The notes: generated from the letters alone by a model not told the origin. A stretch of 64,000 nt of DNA from Hymenobacter volaticus (GCF_022921055.1 NZ_CP095061.1:1093501-1157500), one strand, 5' to 3'; shown: positions 17,771 to 27,371, counted from the stretch's first letter. Made by a program: numbers and translations.

Positions 17771-18555
17771 TGGGCAATAATAATCCAGCGAAGAGAATAG
17801 TTATTCTAGCAGGTCCAGGCGAATCCACGGATATTCTTTTTCACGCACTTGATGCCGAATTTGGAGTTCATCGGATCATAGTGGAAACCCCTGTGAGCCA
17901 AAAACAACTATTAAAGCGGCGTGCTGAAAAGCTAGGATATGCCACAGTGGCTGGACAAATACTATTTAAATTATTAGTAGCAGTTCCACTGACTCGTTCA
18001 TCGCAAAGTAGGTTGCAGGCCATTAGGCAGCAAGAGAAGCTTGATAATCAGCCCTTGCCACAGGACCGCGTCATTCATGTGCCGTCCATAAATTCACAGG
18101 AGTGTATTACCCAATTGCAGGAATTGCAACCTGACATTATCGTAGTAAATGGTACCCGTATTATAGCCAAAAAAGTATTGACTAGCGTACCCTGCAAGTT
18201 CATCAATACCCATGCTGGCATAACACCACTCTACCGGGGCGTACATGGTGGCTACTGGGCCTTAGCCAATAGTGATCCGCAGCATTGTGGCGTATCAGTG
18301 CACTTAGTTGATCCAGGAATCGACACGGGCGCTATTATCGCGCAGACTCTGATTCATCCAACAGCAGAAGACAACTTTGTGACCTATCCTATGCTACAAT
18401 TAGCGGCTGGATTACCATTACTCAAAAATGCTGTACGAGACGAACTGTCTGGAAATCTTGCATTAAAGCCTGCTCCAGAAGGCCAATCCAGACTGTGGTC
18501 TCACCCCACGCTCAATGAGTACTTGCGAAACCGTAAGCGCAACGGAGTGCGCTAA
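17770..18555 (+). CDS. formyltransferase-family protein (sugar N-formyltransferase candidate)
   Basis: A 261-residue protein with the formyl_transf_N fold used by methionyl-tRNA and sugar N-formyltransferases (10-formyl-THF dependent). The catalytic Asn-His-Asp triad can be seen as N and H in INTHAG (around residues 140-145) and the Asp in VDPGIDTGAI (~175-180). LYRGVHGGYWAL is the usual follow-on block. The N-terminal ~100 residues are longer than in Fmt and lack the usual start. It overlaps the deacetylase stop (TAATG), so the two are coupled. In context it could formylate a 4-amino-4,6-dideoxy sugar; GART-like or Fmt-like roles are less likely. Confidence 0.78.
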   Translation: MGNNNPAKRIVILAGPGESTDILFHALDAEFGVHRIIVETPVSQKQLLKRRAEKLGYATVAGQILFKLLVAVPLTRSSQSRLQAIRQQEKLDNQPLPQDRVIHVPSINSQECITQLQELQPDIIVVNGTRIIAKKVLTSVPCKFINTHAGITPLYRGVHGGYWALANSDPQHCGVSVHLVDPGIDTGAIIAQTLIHPTAEDNFVTYPMLQLAAGLPLLKNAVRDELSGNLALKPAPEGQSRLWSHPTLNEYLRNRKRNGVR

Positions 18556-18585
18556 TTGCGGCCAACAAGATGCTTTTATATAGGC

Positions 18586-19923
18586 TTATGCTGTCACTCG
18601 ATTTTTTTGCTGTTTGGGGCTTCGTGCAGCTTGGGCCTTAAACCTCATAATATATAGAGCAGATAAAAAGAAAGGCATTAATGGAATCTTATAACGAACC
18701 AACGTGCCAAAATTGCCACTAGTTGTCCCTACCCCAATAGCCATTATAATAGAAAAAATAAGGCAGAACGTAAGAATAGGTTCTGCAGCAATTAAGATAA
18801 AGCCCTTAGATAATCCTGTCCTATAGAATAAACTTAAGGTGAGATAAAGAAACACTGCAGCTTCAATAGCTGACAATAACATTACTGGATTGCGTGCCTC
18901 AAATAGAAAGGGACGAAAAAGGGAAATAAACACTGCCTTCGGTGCTACTTGTATAATAGAGCCGAGTGATCCGTCTAGTTGTCCAATATTATATGCTGAG
19001 CCACTAGCAACATATTGACTTAAGTACTCTTGTGTTATTTTGCTGCGCTCACCAATTTTTTCTACGTCAAATCTTTCATCACCAGCAGTTAAGTTTGTTG
19101 CCCCATAATAGGCTGCTCCTGCACCAGCTAGAATGAGGAAAGGCTTGAGGAAAAGACGAAGAGAGGCTGATTTGATCCTAGTGCTATTTTCATTAAAGAT
19201 CCAGAATAGTGCTGGCGGCATAAAAGATAATAGAATATATATTTTAGCGGAAACCAGGATGTATATCCCAATGCATCCTAAAATTCCTGCTTGTGTAATA
19301 TTACGTTTCGCGATGAATACATGGTAGAAACCATAGAACGTCCAGCCTAATGCACCTATACATAGAGAATCTTTCATTAAACCTGAGCCCCAAAAAAATA
19401 CAGAGGGTAAAAAAAATATAGCTATTGCAAACTGTTTATAGGCTACTGGATAAATTCGAATGAACGTGATATACATTGCCCACATTCCACAAAAGCTGAT
19501 GAAAGCAAAAGATAATGCTATGACAGTATATGTATTAAAGCAAAGAAATGCTAAAGGTACTGCCATCCGCACAACGAATAATTCTGTAGAATGAGGCTGC
19601 CACCAAAACATTTGAGAGGTGTATCGTGTGAGCTCAGGAACGGGTTGCCCATTTGCCAAGTATAATTTTAGCCCTAAGCTAAAATCTTGTCCGAAAGCTT
19701 CATAAAAAATTTTAATATGATGATGATAGTTAAAAGTGTCTCCACCTCCATAATAGAACTGATAAATCAGTCCTAAAGCAATAGCTCCTATAAACTTCAA
19801 GGATAATGCTAGAATAAAATACTTTCGAGTGTATGAATTCGTATAATTTCGACGAGCAGCGAAAGCTATGCCATAAAATAAGGCTAGATAAAGCGGTGCC
19901 AAGAAGAGATCCTTCAAATCCAT
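18586..19923 (-). CDS. multi-spanning membrane protein, unknown (Wzy- or GT-C-like)
   Basis: A 445-residue hydrophobic protein with about ten predicted membrane segments. A YYGGGDTFNYH motif lies in the first long loop after the second segment (~residue 55-65), GSGLMKDS near residue 180, and NFGTLVRYKIPLMPFFLSALYI near the end. An acidic residue in the first periplasmic loop is a feature of GT-C glycosyltransferases, and the overall form also fits polysaccharide polymerases. No family was recognised with certainty. It is convergent with the formyltransferase (30 nt between stops) and 20 nt downstream of a TPR gene on the same strand. The gene is AT-rich compared with its neighbours. Confidence 0.7.
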   Translation of the reverse strand: MDLKDLFLAPLYLALFYGIAFAARRNYTNSYTRKYFILALSLKFIGAIALGLIYQFYYGGGDTFNYHHHIKIFYEAFGQDFSLGLKLYLANGQPVPELTRYTSQMFWWQPHSTELFVVRMAVPLAFLCFNTYTVIALSFAFISFCGMWAMYITFIRIYPVAYKQFAIAIFFLPSVFFWGSGLMKDSLCIGALGWTFYGFYHVFIAKRNITQAGILGCIGIYILVSAKIYILLSFMPPALFWIFNENSTRIKSASLRLFLKPFLILAGAGAAYYGATNLTAGDERFDVEKIGERSKITQEYLSQYVASGSAYNIGQLDGSLGSIIQVAPKAVFISLFRPFLFEARNPVMLLSAIEAAVFLYLTLSLFYRTGLSKGFILIAAEPILTFCLIFSIIMAIGVGTTSGNFGTLVRYKIPLMPFFLSALYIMRFKAQAARSPKQQKNRVTA

Positions 19924-19943
19924 TTTGTGTAAAAACTGAAAAT

Positions 19944-21188
19944 CTACTTTTTGTTCTTCTTCAGATAGGCCTTGGCCTCTTTATAAGCTGCCGATTTATT
20001 ATCAGCAATGTCACGCACGATGGTGTAGTAGCGGCGCGCTGAAGCTGTGTCCTTTTCCTTATCTGCTAAACGGGCTAAATTGTAGTTGGAATGCAAATAA
20101 AAGCCACCCTTCACTTCGTCGGTCAATTCAGAGAAGACAATGCAACGCTGGTAGTAATCCTTAGCCTTACCATAATCTTTGTAACGATTCTGCATCAGCC
20201 ACCCGAGGAAATAGGTGGCGTAGCGCCCACTAGTGGCTTCATAGCTTGGCATTCCTTGGTTGAGCTTGTTTAGAATTTCCAAGCTAAGACGCTCACATTC
20301 TCTAAAATCGCCGAGGTTGAAGCACGACAAAGCATAGAAACGTTGGAAATAGCCGTTGTCAGGGTAGGTTTTGGCGAGGTTGCGGGCAATGGGTGCGGCG
20401 GCTTCCCAGTTGTTTTCCTCATTGTTGAGGATGCGCATAAGAAAGACCTTGGCTTCTGGACCAACATAAAACCCGTTGTCGGCTACGTTGCGCAATTGCT
20501 GCAAGCCAAGCTGTTTATTTCCTTTAGGAAACAGGAGCAGTACTGGCTTGAGGAGTGGATAGTTGGTGGGAATCCAGACAGCGTAGTAGTTGAATAAAGC
20601 TTGTCCAAACAAAAATTCAGGGCTTAAGCCATTCGCCTCTTTGCTTAGTTCTAGATACTTCAGGGCCCGCTTGGCGCTAATAGTAGCCTTCGGCCAGTTT
20701 GAGCGCTCAGCGTTTAGGCGGCCATCAAAACCGTAGGCAGCCGCCAGGAAGAAACAAGCTTCGTAATTTTTGTTGTCATTGTCGAATTGCGCTTCTGCCT
20801 TCGTAATGGTGGTATCCATATAGGCAAAGAAGAGCTTGTCGTACTGCTTGGTCTTGATATTGGTTGGTACGATTTTCCACCACTGACTCAATCCCATAAG
20901 GAAATAAGGCATGGGGTGGTTTGGGTAGCGCCGTCGCAATGAGCGGAATTGCTTTTCGGCCCGATCGTACTTGCAGTTGTACAGATTCTGAACAGCTCCT
21001 TCTAATTCCGTCTGAATATCCTTGTCCAGCAAAAGCCAGCCCTTAGTACTAGCCGTGGGCATTACATCAACATTATCAGTTTGGATATTGCGGATGGGAG
21101 ACGAAGAGCGAGCGGTATCTGGCTGCTGGGCGTTGGCCAGTAAGGGCAACAACAGCAATAAGAGGATAAATCGGAGGCGTAGAATCAT
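19944..21188 (-). CDS. secreted TPR-repeat protein
   Basis: A 414-residue protein beginning with a clear signal peptide (RFILLLLLLPLLANAQ). The body is alpha-helical with tetratricopeptide-like repeats: YDRAEKQFRSLRRRYPNHPMPYFLMGLS, then NYEACFFLAAAYGFDG, FYALSCFNLGDFREC and DYGKAKDYYQRC. The start at 21188 is preferred over one 33 nt upstream because it leaves a normal signal peptide. It is probably periplasmic or outer-membrane associated and may act as a scaffold. It is transcribed ahead of the membrane protein at 18586-19923, with 20 nt between them. The function is unknown. Confidence 0.78.
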   Translation of the reverse strand: MILRLRFILLLLLLPLLANAQQPDTARSSSPIRNIQTDNVDVMPTASTKGWLLLDKDIQTELEGAVQNLYNCKYDRAEKQFRSLRRRYPNHPMPYFLMGLSQWWKIVPTNIKTKQYDKLFFAYMDTTITKAEAQFDNDNKNYEACFFLAAAYGFDGRLNAERSNWPKATISAKRALKYLELSKEANGLSPEFLFGQALFNYYAVWIPTNYPLLKPVLLLFPKGNKQLGLQQLRNVADNGFYVGPEAKVFLMRILNNEENNWEAAAPIARNLAKTYPDNGYFQRFYALSCFNLGDFRECERLSLEILNKLNQGMPSYEATSGRYATYFLGWLMQNRYKDYGKAKDYYQRCIVFSELTDEVKGGFYLHSNYNLARLADKEKDTASARRYYTIVRDIADNKSAAYKEAKAYLKKNKK

Positions 21189-21297
21189 AGACACGGTTAC
21201 TTGCAGGTACTGATTCAGCAAAAGCCAAGGCAGCGCCTCCTTTCGGGAGAACTAAAGTATGGCTTTTGTCCTAGTTTTAAATAAATAACTGCTCGTC

Positions 21298-22212
21298 ATG
21301 AAGCTTTTAAACACCTTGTGTCGTATTGCGGCCCCTTCTGGAAACGAAGCTCCGCTTACTCGTTATCTGCTGAAGTACATCGAGCAGCACCAAAGCAGTT
21401 GGCAGGTGCAGCCTACTGTGCTGGCCGGAAACGAATGGCAAGATTGCATTATGCTGGTCTTTGGTGCGCCACGTACTGCAGTTTTTGCTCATCTAGACAG
21501 TATTGGTTTCACCGTACGCTATGGCCAACAACTTGTGCGTATTGGTGGGCCAGTAGTAGAGGCAGGTAGCCGCCTCGTTGGGCGCGATACGCAAGGTGAA
21601 ATTGATTGTACATTGACCATAGACGAAGAAACCGGGGAAATAGGCTATGAGTTCACCCGGGAGATTGAGCGGGGCACTGAACTAACATTCTACTGTGACT
21701 TTCGAGAAACTGATACCACCGTTCAGAGTTGCTACCTAGATAACCGGCTTGGTGTTTGGAATGCGCTACGCCTTTGTGAAACTCTGGAGAACGGCATCGT
21801 GGCCTTTAGTTGTTGGGAAGAACATGGTGGAGGCTCGGTTGCTTACCTGGCCAAATACATTCAGGAAACCTACGGCGTGCGGCAGGCCCTGATTTCAGAT
21901 ATTACGTGGGTGACCGAAGGCGTGCAACCAGGTCGAGGCGTAGTTATTTCGTTACGGGACTCGCTGATTCCGCGGCGCGCTTACGTAGACCGAATCCGCC
22001 GCATCGCAGCAGCATCTGGTATTCCGCATCAGCTAGAGGTGGAAGGCAACGGTGGCTCTGATGCAAAGGAGCTACAGCACGGCGCGCAGCCTTGGGATTG
22101 GTGTTTCGTAGGGGCGCCCGAGGACAACGTCCATTCCCCTAATGAAATCGTGGATAAGCGTGACATCAACAGCATGCTAGCATTGTACCAGATGCTCATG
22201 AGAGAGTTGTAG
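21298..22212 (+). CDS. M42-family metallopeptidase (aminopeptidase-like)
   Basis: A 304-residue protein of the M42/M20/M28 di-zinc aminopeptidase fold. Candidate ligands are visible in order: the His of FAHLDSIG, the Asp of SCYLDNRLG, the Glu pair of SCWEEHGG, the Asp of ISDITWV, and the His of NVHSPNE near the C-terminus. The N-terminal RIAAPSGNE is also characteristic. M42 members are cytoplasmic aminopeptidases that form dodecamers. It is slightly shorter than the 340-360 residues usual for the family. It is transcribed divergently from the TPR gene (109 nt apart) and followed by an acyltransferase gene. Confidence 0.82.
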   Translation: MKLLNTLCRIAAPSGNEAPLTRYLLKYIEQHQSSWQVQPTVLAGNEWQDCIMLVFGAPRTAVFAHLDSIGFTVRYGQQLVRIGGPVVEAGSRLVGRDTQGEIDCTLTIDEETGEIGYEFTREIERGTELTFYCDFRETDTTVQSCYLDNRLGVWNALRLCETLENGIVAFSCWEEHGGGSVAYLAKYIQETYGVRQALISDITWVTEGVQPGRGVVISLRDSLIPRRAYVDRIRRIAAASGIPHQLEVEGNGGSDAKELQHGAQPWDWCFVGAPEDNVHSPNEIVDKRDINSMLALYQMLMREL

Positions 22213-22244
22213 CCAATATCATACCTTTATGGCTTCTGTGGTTC

Positions 22245-23447
22245 TTGTGGTTTTACTTAATCCCTATTGCTTTGCCTAATACTATCGTTTCCACTGGTAA
22301 GACTCGTCACTTGACATACCAGGAATTAGATATTCTACACTCTTTACGCGGATTCTGCGCATTTTATGTGGTTATTTATCATGCAAAGTATGTGCTATGG
22401 TCAGGAGGACAACAGTATTTGCAAAAGTTTCCGAGAATTTCTTGGGACATAAATAAATATATTTTATTTGCTCTCGATATGCTGAGCTCAGCAGGGTTTG
22501 AGATGGTTATTTTCTTTTTTGTGCTGTCTGGGTTTTTTATAAGATATGCTCAATTACGCAAGCATCGGGATTTATTAGAGTTTTACTTAAATCGTATTGT
22601 TCGAATTTATCCTCCTTATTTGGTATCAGTTGGGCTCGCAGCTTTAACTTTAATAGTTTTATCTACTCATGCTCCCCAAGCAGTGAGTGATAAAATTAAT
22701 AGAGAACTGAATATCTCTTTAGCTACAGCTTGGTATGAACTACGTCATCTTAATGTATTTGGCATTATTAAAACTTTGTTTTTTATGCCAGTACAAAAAA
22801 TGTATGTAGGTTATAACCATGTATTCTGGTCTCTATTACCTGAAGCGCTCTTTTATTTATTGGTGCCAATAGTATTTATTCGAATCAAGGCTTATTATAT
22901 AATTTCAATTATTGCTTATGTGGTTGGTTTAGTTTTGCAGCAACAGCAAATAGGTCTTAATGCCATTTTAAATTATTTATTAATTTATAATATGTATTTC
23001 GCAGTAGGTGCTATGCTTTATGATGTAGTAGTTAATATGGATTTAATAAAACTTGTTAAGAAAGTGCCCGCATGGATACTATTTACTGCAGTTATTTTTT
23101 TGTTTTTGGTATTAATAGGTTTAGCAATTGTTAAACTCCGTTATATTTCCGGAATAGTAGCCTCTTTGTTAGCTATACTCTGTATATCTACATTACTAGC
23201 TGATAAAGTATCATCTAAAAATATTTTGATAAAGCTGATGCATGCAATAGGAATCTTTAGCTTTTCATTGTATCTGTATCATCTTCCTTTACTATTGATA
23301 TGCTATGGGTTGCTAGTAATAATAACAGGCGATTTCGTTTTTTATGACCGCTACTACTGGCTTGCTGTGCCATTGGTCACTTTAGCCTGCTACGGGCTCT
23401 ACTGGATTACAGAAAGGGTATCAGTAAATTATTTTCGCAAAGTATAG
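22245..23447 (+). CDS. acyltransferase-3 family membrane protein (OafA-like)
   Basis: A ~400-residue integral membrane O-acyltransferase with about ten hydrophobic segments. The N-terminal LDILHSLRGFCAFYVVIYHA carries the conserved R-x10-H of the family, followed by FFFVLSGFFI and a later FSLYLYHLPLL block. Such enzymes O-acetylate surface polysaccharides or lipid A from acetyl-CoA. The exact start is uncertain: no ATG precedes the conserved region in frame, and a TTG at 22245 is the upstream limit used here. The gene is strongly AT-rich compared with its GC-richer neighbours and may have been acquired separately. Confidence 0.82.
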   Translation: MWFYLIPIALPNTIVSTGKTRHLTYQELDILHSLRGFCAFYVVIYHAKYVLWSGGQQYLQKFPRISWDINKYILFALDMLSSAGFEMVIFFFVLSGFFIRYAQLRKHRDLLEFYLNRIVRIYPPYLVSVGLAALTLIVLSTHAPQAVSDKINRELNISLATAWYELRHLNVFGIIKTLFFMPVQKMYVGYNHVFWSLLPEALFYLLVPIVFIRIKAYYIISIIAYVVGLVLQQQQIGLNAILNYLLIYNMYFAVGAMLYDVVVNMDLIKLVKKVPAWILFTAVIFLFLVLIGLAIVKLRYISGIVASLLAILCISTLLADKVSSKNILIKLMHAIGIFSFSLYLYHLPLLLICYGLLVIITGDFVFYDRYYWLAVPLVTLACYGLYWITERVSVNYFRKV

Positions 23448-23562
23448 ACGTGCAGTTAAAGGCTAGGGAGTGAGGTGGTTGGAGTTGTGGGTAAAAGCTC
23501 TATTTTACCCGTGTAATTCTATGTTTTCTGCCAACCTAACTCCCACTTTTTACTGCCGCTGT

Positions 23563-25804
23563 ATGATGAATTTTCTCTACGTAGTGCCCGCATTGGGGGT
23601 ACTGGCTTTGGTGTACACATGGCTACGCTCGGGCTGGGTAAGTCGGCAAGATGCCGGCGACGAGCGAATGCGCACCATTGCAGGATATATTGCGGAGGGG
23701 GCCATTGCCTTCTTAAAAGCTGAATACAAAGTGATGGCCATATTCGGCCTTATTGCGGGAGCCTTTCTTTTCTACTTGGGTAGCACCGGTGAGAAGTCCA
23801 GCCCTGTTATTGTTATTGCCTTTATAATTGGTGCTTTATTATCGGCAGCGGCGGGCTTTATCGGGATGAAAATCGCCACGAAAGCCAACGTGCGTACTGC
23901 CCAAGCCGCCCGCACCAGCCTTTCGCAAGCATTGAATGTGTCATTCTCTGGGGGTCGGTCATGGGTATGGGCGTCGCAGGACTGGCAGTGCTAGGCCTCG
24001 GGAGCTTGTTCCTTGTTTTCTACCAGCTATTTGTGGTGAGTAAGAGCGGGGGGCCAATGGTATCGAAATGGAAACGGCTCTTGAAGTGCTAACAGGCTTC
24101 TCTCTTGGAGCCGAAAGCATTGCCTTGTTTGCACGCGTGGGTGGAGGCATTTATACCAAAGCCGCCGACGTAGGAGCCGACTTAGTTGGCAAAGTAGAAG
24201 CGGGAATTCCCGAAGATGACCCTCGCAATCCCGCTACCATCGCCGACAACGTAGGCGACAACGTAGGGGACGTAGCGGGTATGGGCGCTGACCTATTCGG
24301 TTCCTACGTGGCCACCATCTTAGCTACTATGGTGCTGGGCCGTGAAGTAGTGGCCCGTGGCGACCAGTTTCAGGGTTTGTCGCCTATCCTGCTTCCCATG
24401 GTAATTGCGGGAATGGGCATTGTCGCTTCGTTGATCGGTATTCTACTGGTGCGCGTAAAGGAAAACGGTAACGTGCAGGCTGCCCTCAATTTTGGGAACT
24501 ACGTGTCGGTAGTAGTATCGGCGGCGGCTTCTTACTTCATCATCCGCTGGATGTTGCCAGCTGGCGACTTGGTTATTAGCCGGCCTGGTTCGGTTCCCTT
24601 TACTTCCGTCGACGTCTTTTATGCCGTCGTAGTGGGCCTTGTGGTAGGCACGCTGATGAGCATCATCACGGAGTACTACACGGCTATGGGTAAACGGCCA
24701 GTACTAAGCATAGTACGGCAAAGCAGCACTGGGCACGCTACAACCGTTATTGGGGGTATTTCGGTGGGTATGGAATCCACGGTGCTGCCCATCATTGTGC
24801 TGGCTGCCGGCATCGTGCTCAGCTTTGAGTGCGCTGGTCTTTACGGGGTAGCTATTGCTGCCGCCGGCATGATGGCTACTACGGCTATGCAGCTAGCCAT
24901 TGATGCCTTCGGGCCCATTGCTGATAACGCCGGTGGTATTGCCGAAATGAGTGAACTGCCCAAGGAGGTGCGTGAGCGTACCGATATTCTTGATGCCGTT
25001 GGCAATACCACCGCCGCTACCGGCAAAGGCTTTGCTATTGCTTCGGCGGCCTTGACCTCGTTGGCCCTGTTTGCCGCTTTCATGGGCACTGCCAAAATCA
25101 CGTCTATCGACATCAGCAACGCCCGTGTGTTGGCTGGCTTGTTTGTAGGCGCTATGATTCCGTTTATTTTCTCGGGATTGGCTATTGCGGCTGTAGGCCG
25201 GGCGGCCATGGCAATGGTGCAGGAGGTGCGGAGGCAGTTCCGTGAGATTCCCGGCATCATGGAGGGAACCGGGCGGCCAGAATACGAGAAATGCGTGGCT
25301 ATTTCCACGCAGGCCGCCATTCGTGAGATGATGTTACCTGGTGCTATTGCTTTGATTGTGCCTATCATCATCGGCTTTTCTTTTGGTCCGGAAGTACTTG
25401 GCGGTACCCTTGCTGGCGTAACCGTGAGCGGGGTACTGATGGCCATCTTCCAAAGCAACGCGGGTGGGGCGTGGGACAACGCCAAAAAGTCGTTTGAGAA
25501 GGGTGTAATGATTGATGGCGTAATGCAATACAAAGGTTCTGATGCGCACAAAGCATCGGTAACCGGCGACACAGTGGGCGACCCATTCAAGGATACATCG
25601 GGGCCATCAATGAATATTCTCATCAAGCTGATGAGTATTGTCTCGCTCGTTATTGCACCTCACATTGCCGCCCCAGAACGCGGCGTAGCACCAGCCCAAG
25701 GCAACTACCAAATACAGATGCAAACCCGTCCGTATGTCCGCTACACCAACATCTCCGATAAAGCTACCGAGGCAGTCTACGAGTTGTTACATCAGCAACT
25801 CTAA
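23563..25804 (+). CDS. hppA: membrane-bound H+/Na+-translocating pyrophosphatase (two missing G bases)
   Basis: Hydrolyses pyrophosphate to pump H+ or Na+ across the membrane; about 16 membrane helices. The core motif is [20 protein letters not shown] followed by [22 protein letters not shown], with acidic residues that bind Mg-PPi. [16 protein letters not shown] has Ala at the position where K+-independent enzymes have Lys, which suggests the K+-dependent subtype. The frame is lost twice, at the five-G run 23950-23954 and the six-G run 24048-24053. One extra G at each restores [16 protein letters not shown] and [18 protein letters not shown], giving ~747 residues. The start may be ATG 23563 or 23566. 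Confidence 0.92.
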
Positions 25805-25871
25805 TTTCCAAGTAGCGGTTGCCTACTAGTGGCTGCTGATGGCTACTGGGCAGAAACCGAACACGAAGAGG

Positions 25872-25903
25872 CGCCTCCCCGGTACGGGGAGGCGGCTTTT
25901 TCT
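25872..25903 (+). terminator. terminator after hppA
   Basis: A perfect 10-bp GC-rich stem (25872-25881 with 25885-25894) with a 3-nt GTA loop, followed by GCTTTTTCT. Confidence 0.8.
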
Positions 25904-25905
25904 AT

Positions 25906-25913
25906 TACCTTTG
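25906..25913 (+). promoter_or_regulatory. candidate -7 promoter element for hpt
   Basis: TACCTTTG matches the Bacteroidota TAnnTTTG consensus fully and lies 34 nt before the hpt start. No TTG is present at the ideal distance upstream, where the hppA terminator sits, so the -33 element is weak or absent. Confidence 0.4.
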
Positions 25914-25947
25914 GCAGCCCGCTCCCCTGCGGCCCAACCCTACACGG

Positions 25948-26487
25948 ATGAACCCGGATCATATTTCGCTGCACAACAAGCAGTTTGAGCCTTATTTGTC
26001 GGCTGCCCGTCTCGCAACAGCAATTGAGAAGCTAGCCGCTCAACTCAACCAAGACTACGCCGACAAAACTCCTTTGTTTGTGGCCGTTCTCAATGGCTCG
26101 TTTATGTTCGCGGCTGACTTGTTGAAAGCTTTGCATATTCCTTGTGAAATATCCTTTATTCGGGTGGCATCTTACGAGGGCACTAGCAGCACCGGCAAGG
26201 TGCAAGAAGTACTAGGCCTGACCGAAGAAATAGGGGGGAGGCACGTCGTTATCCTGGAAGATATTGTCGACACAGGGCATACCATGCGAATGCTGCTCGA
26301 TACGCTTGGAGATAAGCAACCGGCTTCTCTTGAGGTGGCTAGCTTATTCATGAAGCCTGAATGCTTGCAGCACGAATTGTCCATTCGCTATGTGGGGCTT
26401 AGCATTCCCAATGATTTTATTGTAGGCTACGGTCTGGACTTCGACGGTTTGGGGCGCAATTACCCCGATGTTTATAAAGCTGTATAG
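25948..26487 (+). CDS. hpt: hypoxanthine phosphoribosyltransferase
   Basis: A 179-residue type I phosphoribosyltransferase for purine salvage (hypoxanthine/guanine to IMP/GMP). The PRPP-binding loop is VILEDIVDTGHTM (~residues 109-121), with the acidic ED and DTG. VAVLNGSFMFAADL is the pyrophosphate-binding loop, and FIVGYGLDFDGLGRN is the usual C-terminal base-contact region. The length and start are normal. It lies between hppA and adk, and adk begins 112 nt downstream. Confidence 0.95.
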   Translation: MNPDHISLHNKQFEPYLSAARLATAIEKLAAQLNQDYADKTPLFVAVLNGSFMFAADLLKALHIPCEISFIRVASYEGTSSTGKVQEVLGLTEEIGGRHVVILEDIVDTGHTMRMLLDTLGDKQPASLEVASLFMKPECLQHELSIRYVGLSIPNDFIVGYGLDFDGLGRNYPDVYKAV

Positions 26488-26599
26488 TAAAAGAGCTGGA
26501 TACAGCAGCTAAAATTCGCTGACAAGCATATAGGCTTTGCCTTTACTTGCTTATCTTTCTCAACCCCATCTAAATTTTTCCTGTAAAAACCCACACGCT

Positions 26600-27223
26600 A
26601 TGCTAAATATCGTGCTTTTCGGCCCGCCCGGCGCTGGCAAAGGAACGCAAAGTCAGAAGCTAATTGCCCGCTATAATCTAGTGCATTTGTCGACGGGTGA
26701 TTTGCTCCGCTCCCAAATTGCGCAAGGGACCGAACTTGGTTTGCGTGCCAAAAAGCTCATGGACGAAGGCTTGCTCGTGCCCGATGAGGTAGTGATTGGT
26801 ATGATCGAAAGCCAACTGGCTAGCAATACAGAGGCTGCGGGTTTCATTTTCGATGGATTTCCCCGCACAGTACCGCAAGCTGAGAGCCTCGACGCCCTCA
26901 TGCAACGCTATGATACTGGGGTGTCGTGCATGATTGCTTTGGAAGTAGCCGAAGAAGAACTGGTAACTCGCCTATTAGAGCGCGGCAAAACCAGCAACCG
27001 GCCCGACGACCAAGACGAAACCAAAATTCGGAAGCGTGTGACTGTGTACAACACCGAAACCGCTCAGGTTGCTGGCTTTTACGCAGCTCAACAAAAATTC
27101 CATGCTTTGAATGGTATCGGAGCCATTGAAGATATCTTCCAGCAGATCTGCGCGATTATCGATCAGCACCAGGCGGCCACCACCGAAGACACTCGGCAGG
27201 CTACCGACGAAGTAAAAGCGTAA
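26600..27223 (+). CDS. adk: adenylate kinase
   Basis: A 207-residue nucleoside monophosphate kinase interconverting ATP + AMP and 2 ADP. The P-loop is FGPPGAGKGTQ (residues 7-17), followed by HLSTGDLLR and GFIFDGFPRTVPQAE. The lid is the short type without the zinc-binding cysteines (RLLERGKTSNRPDDQDE). The frame is open 63 nt upstream, but the ATG at 26600 directly precedes the conserved N-terminal strand. It follows hpt in the same direction. A 108-nt nested inverted repeat lies 40 nt downstream. Confidence 0.95.
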   Translation: MLNIVLFGPPGAGKGTQSQKLIARYNLVHLSTGDLLRSQIAQGTELGLRAKKLMDEGLLVPDEVVIGMIESQLASNTEAAGFIFDGFPRTVPQAESLDALMQRYDTGVSCMIALEVAEEELVTRLLERGKTSNRPDDQDETKIRKRVTVYNTETAQVAGFYAAQQKFHALNGIGAIEDIFQQICAIIDQHQAATTEDTRQATDEVKA

Positions 27224-27263
27224 CTTTGTGACGGCGCCACCCAGGCGTCGATCCTATTCGTCT

Positions 27264-27371
27264 GTCATCCTGGGTACAGCGAAGGCTCTTTTTGTTGTTC
27301 AAAGCGGCTTCTCATAGTAGAAGCCTACTTGGTCAGCAACGAAAAAGAGCCTTCGCTGTACCCAGGATGAC
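27264..27371. repeat. long inverted repeat with nested hairpin between adk and obg
   Basis: The arms 27264-27293 and 27342-27371 are perfect 30-bp complements. The 48-nt interior holds a second hairpin (27306-27312 with 27319-27325). The arms begin GTCATCCTGGGTACAGCGAA. From memory, sequences of the type GTCATCCTGAG...CGAAGG recur as intergenic repeats in Hymenobacter-like genomes. It may be a MITE or REP-like element, and it could also act as a terminator for adk, though no good T run follows. Only this copy was found in the window. Confidence 0.75.

Noticed and set aside
24841..25626. 261-codon open frame on the - strand opposite hppA
   Set aside because: Antisense shadow of hppA with no recognisable domain.
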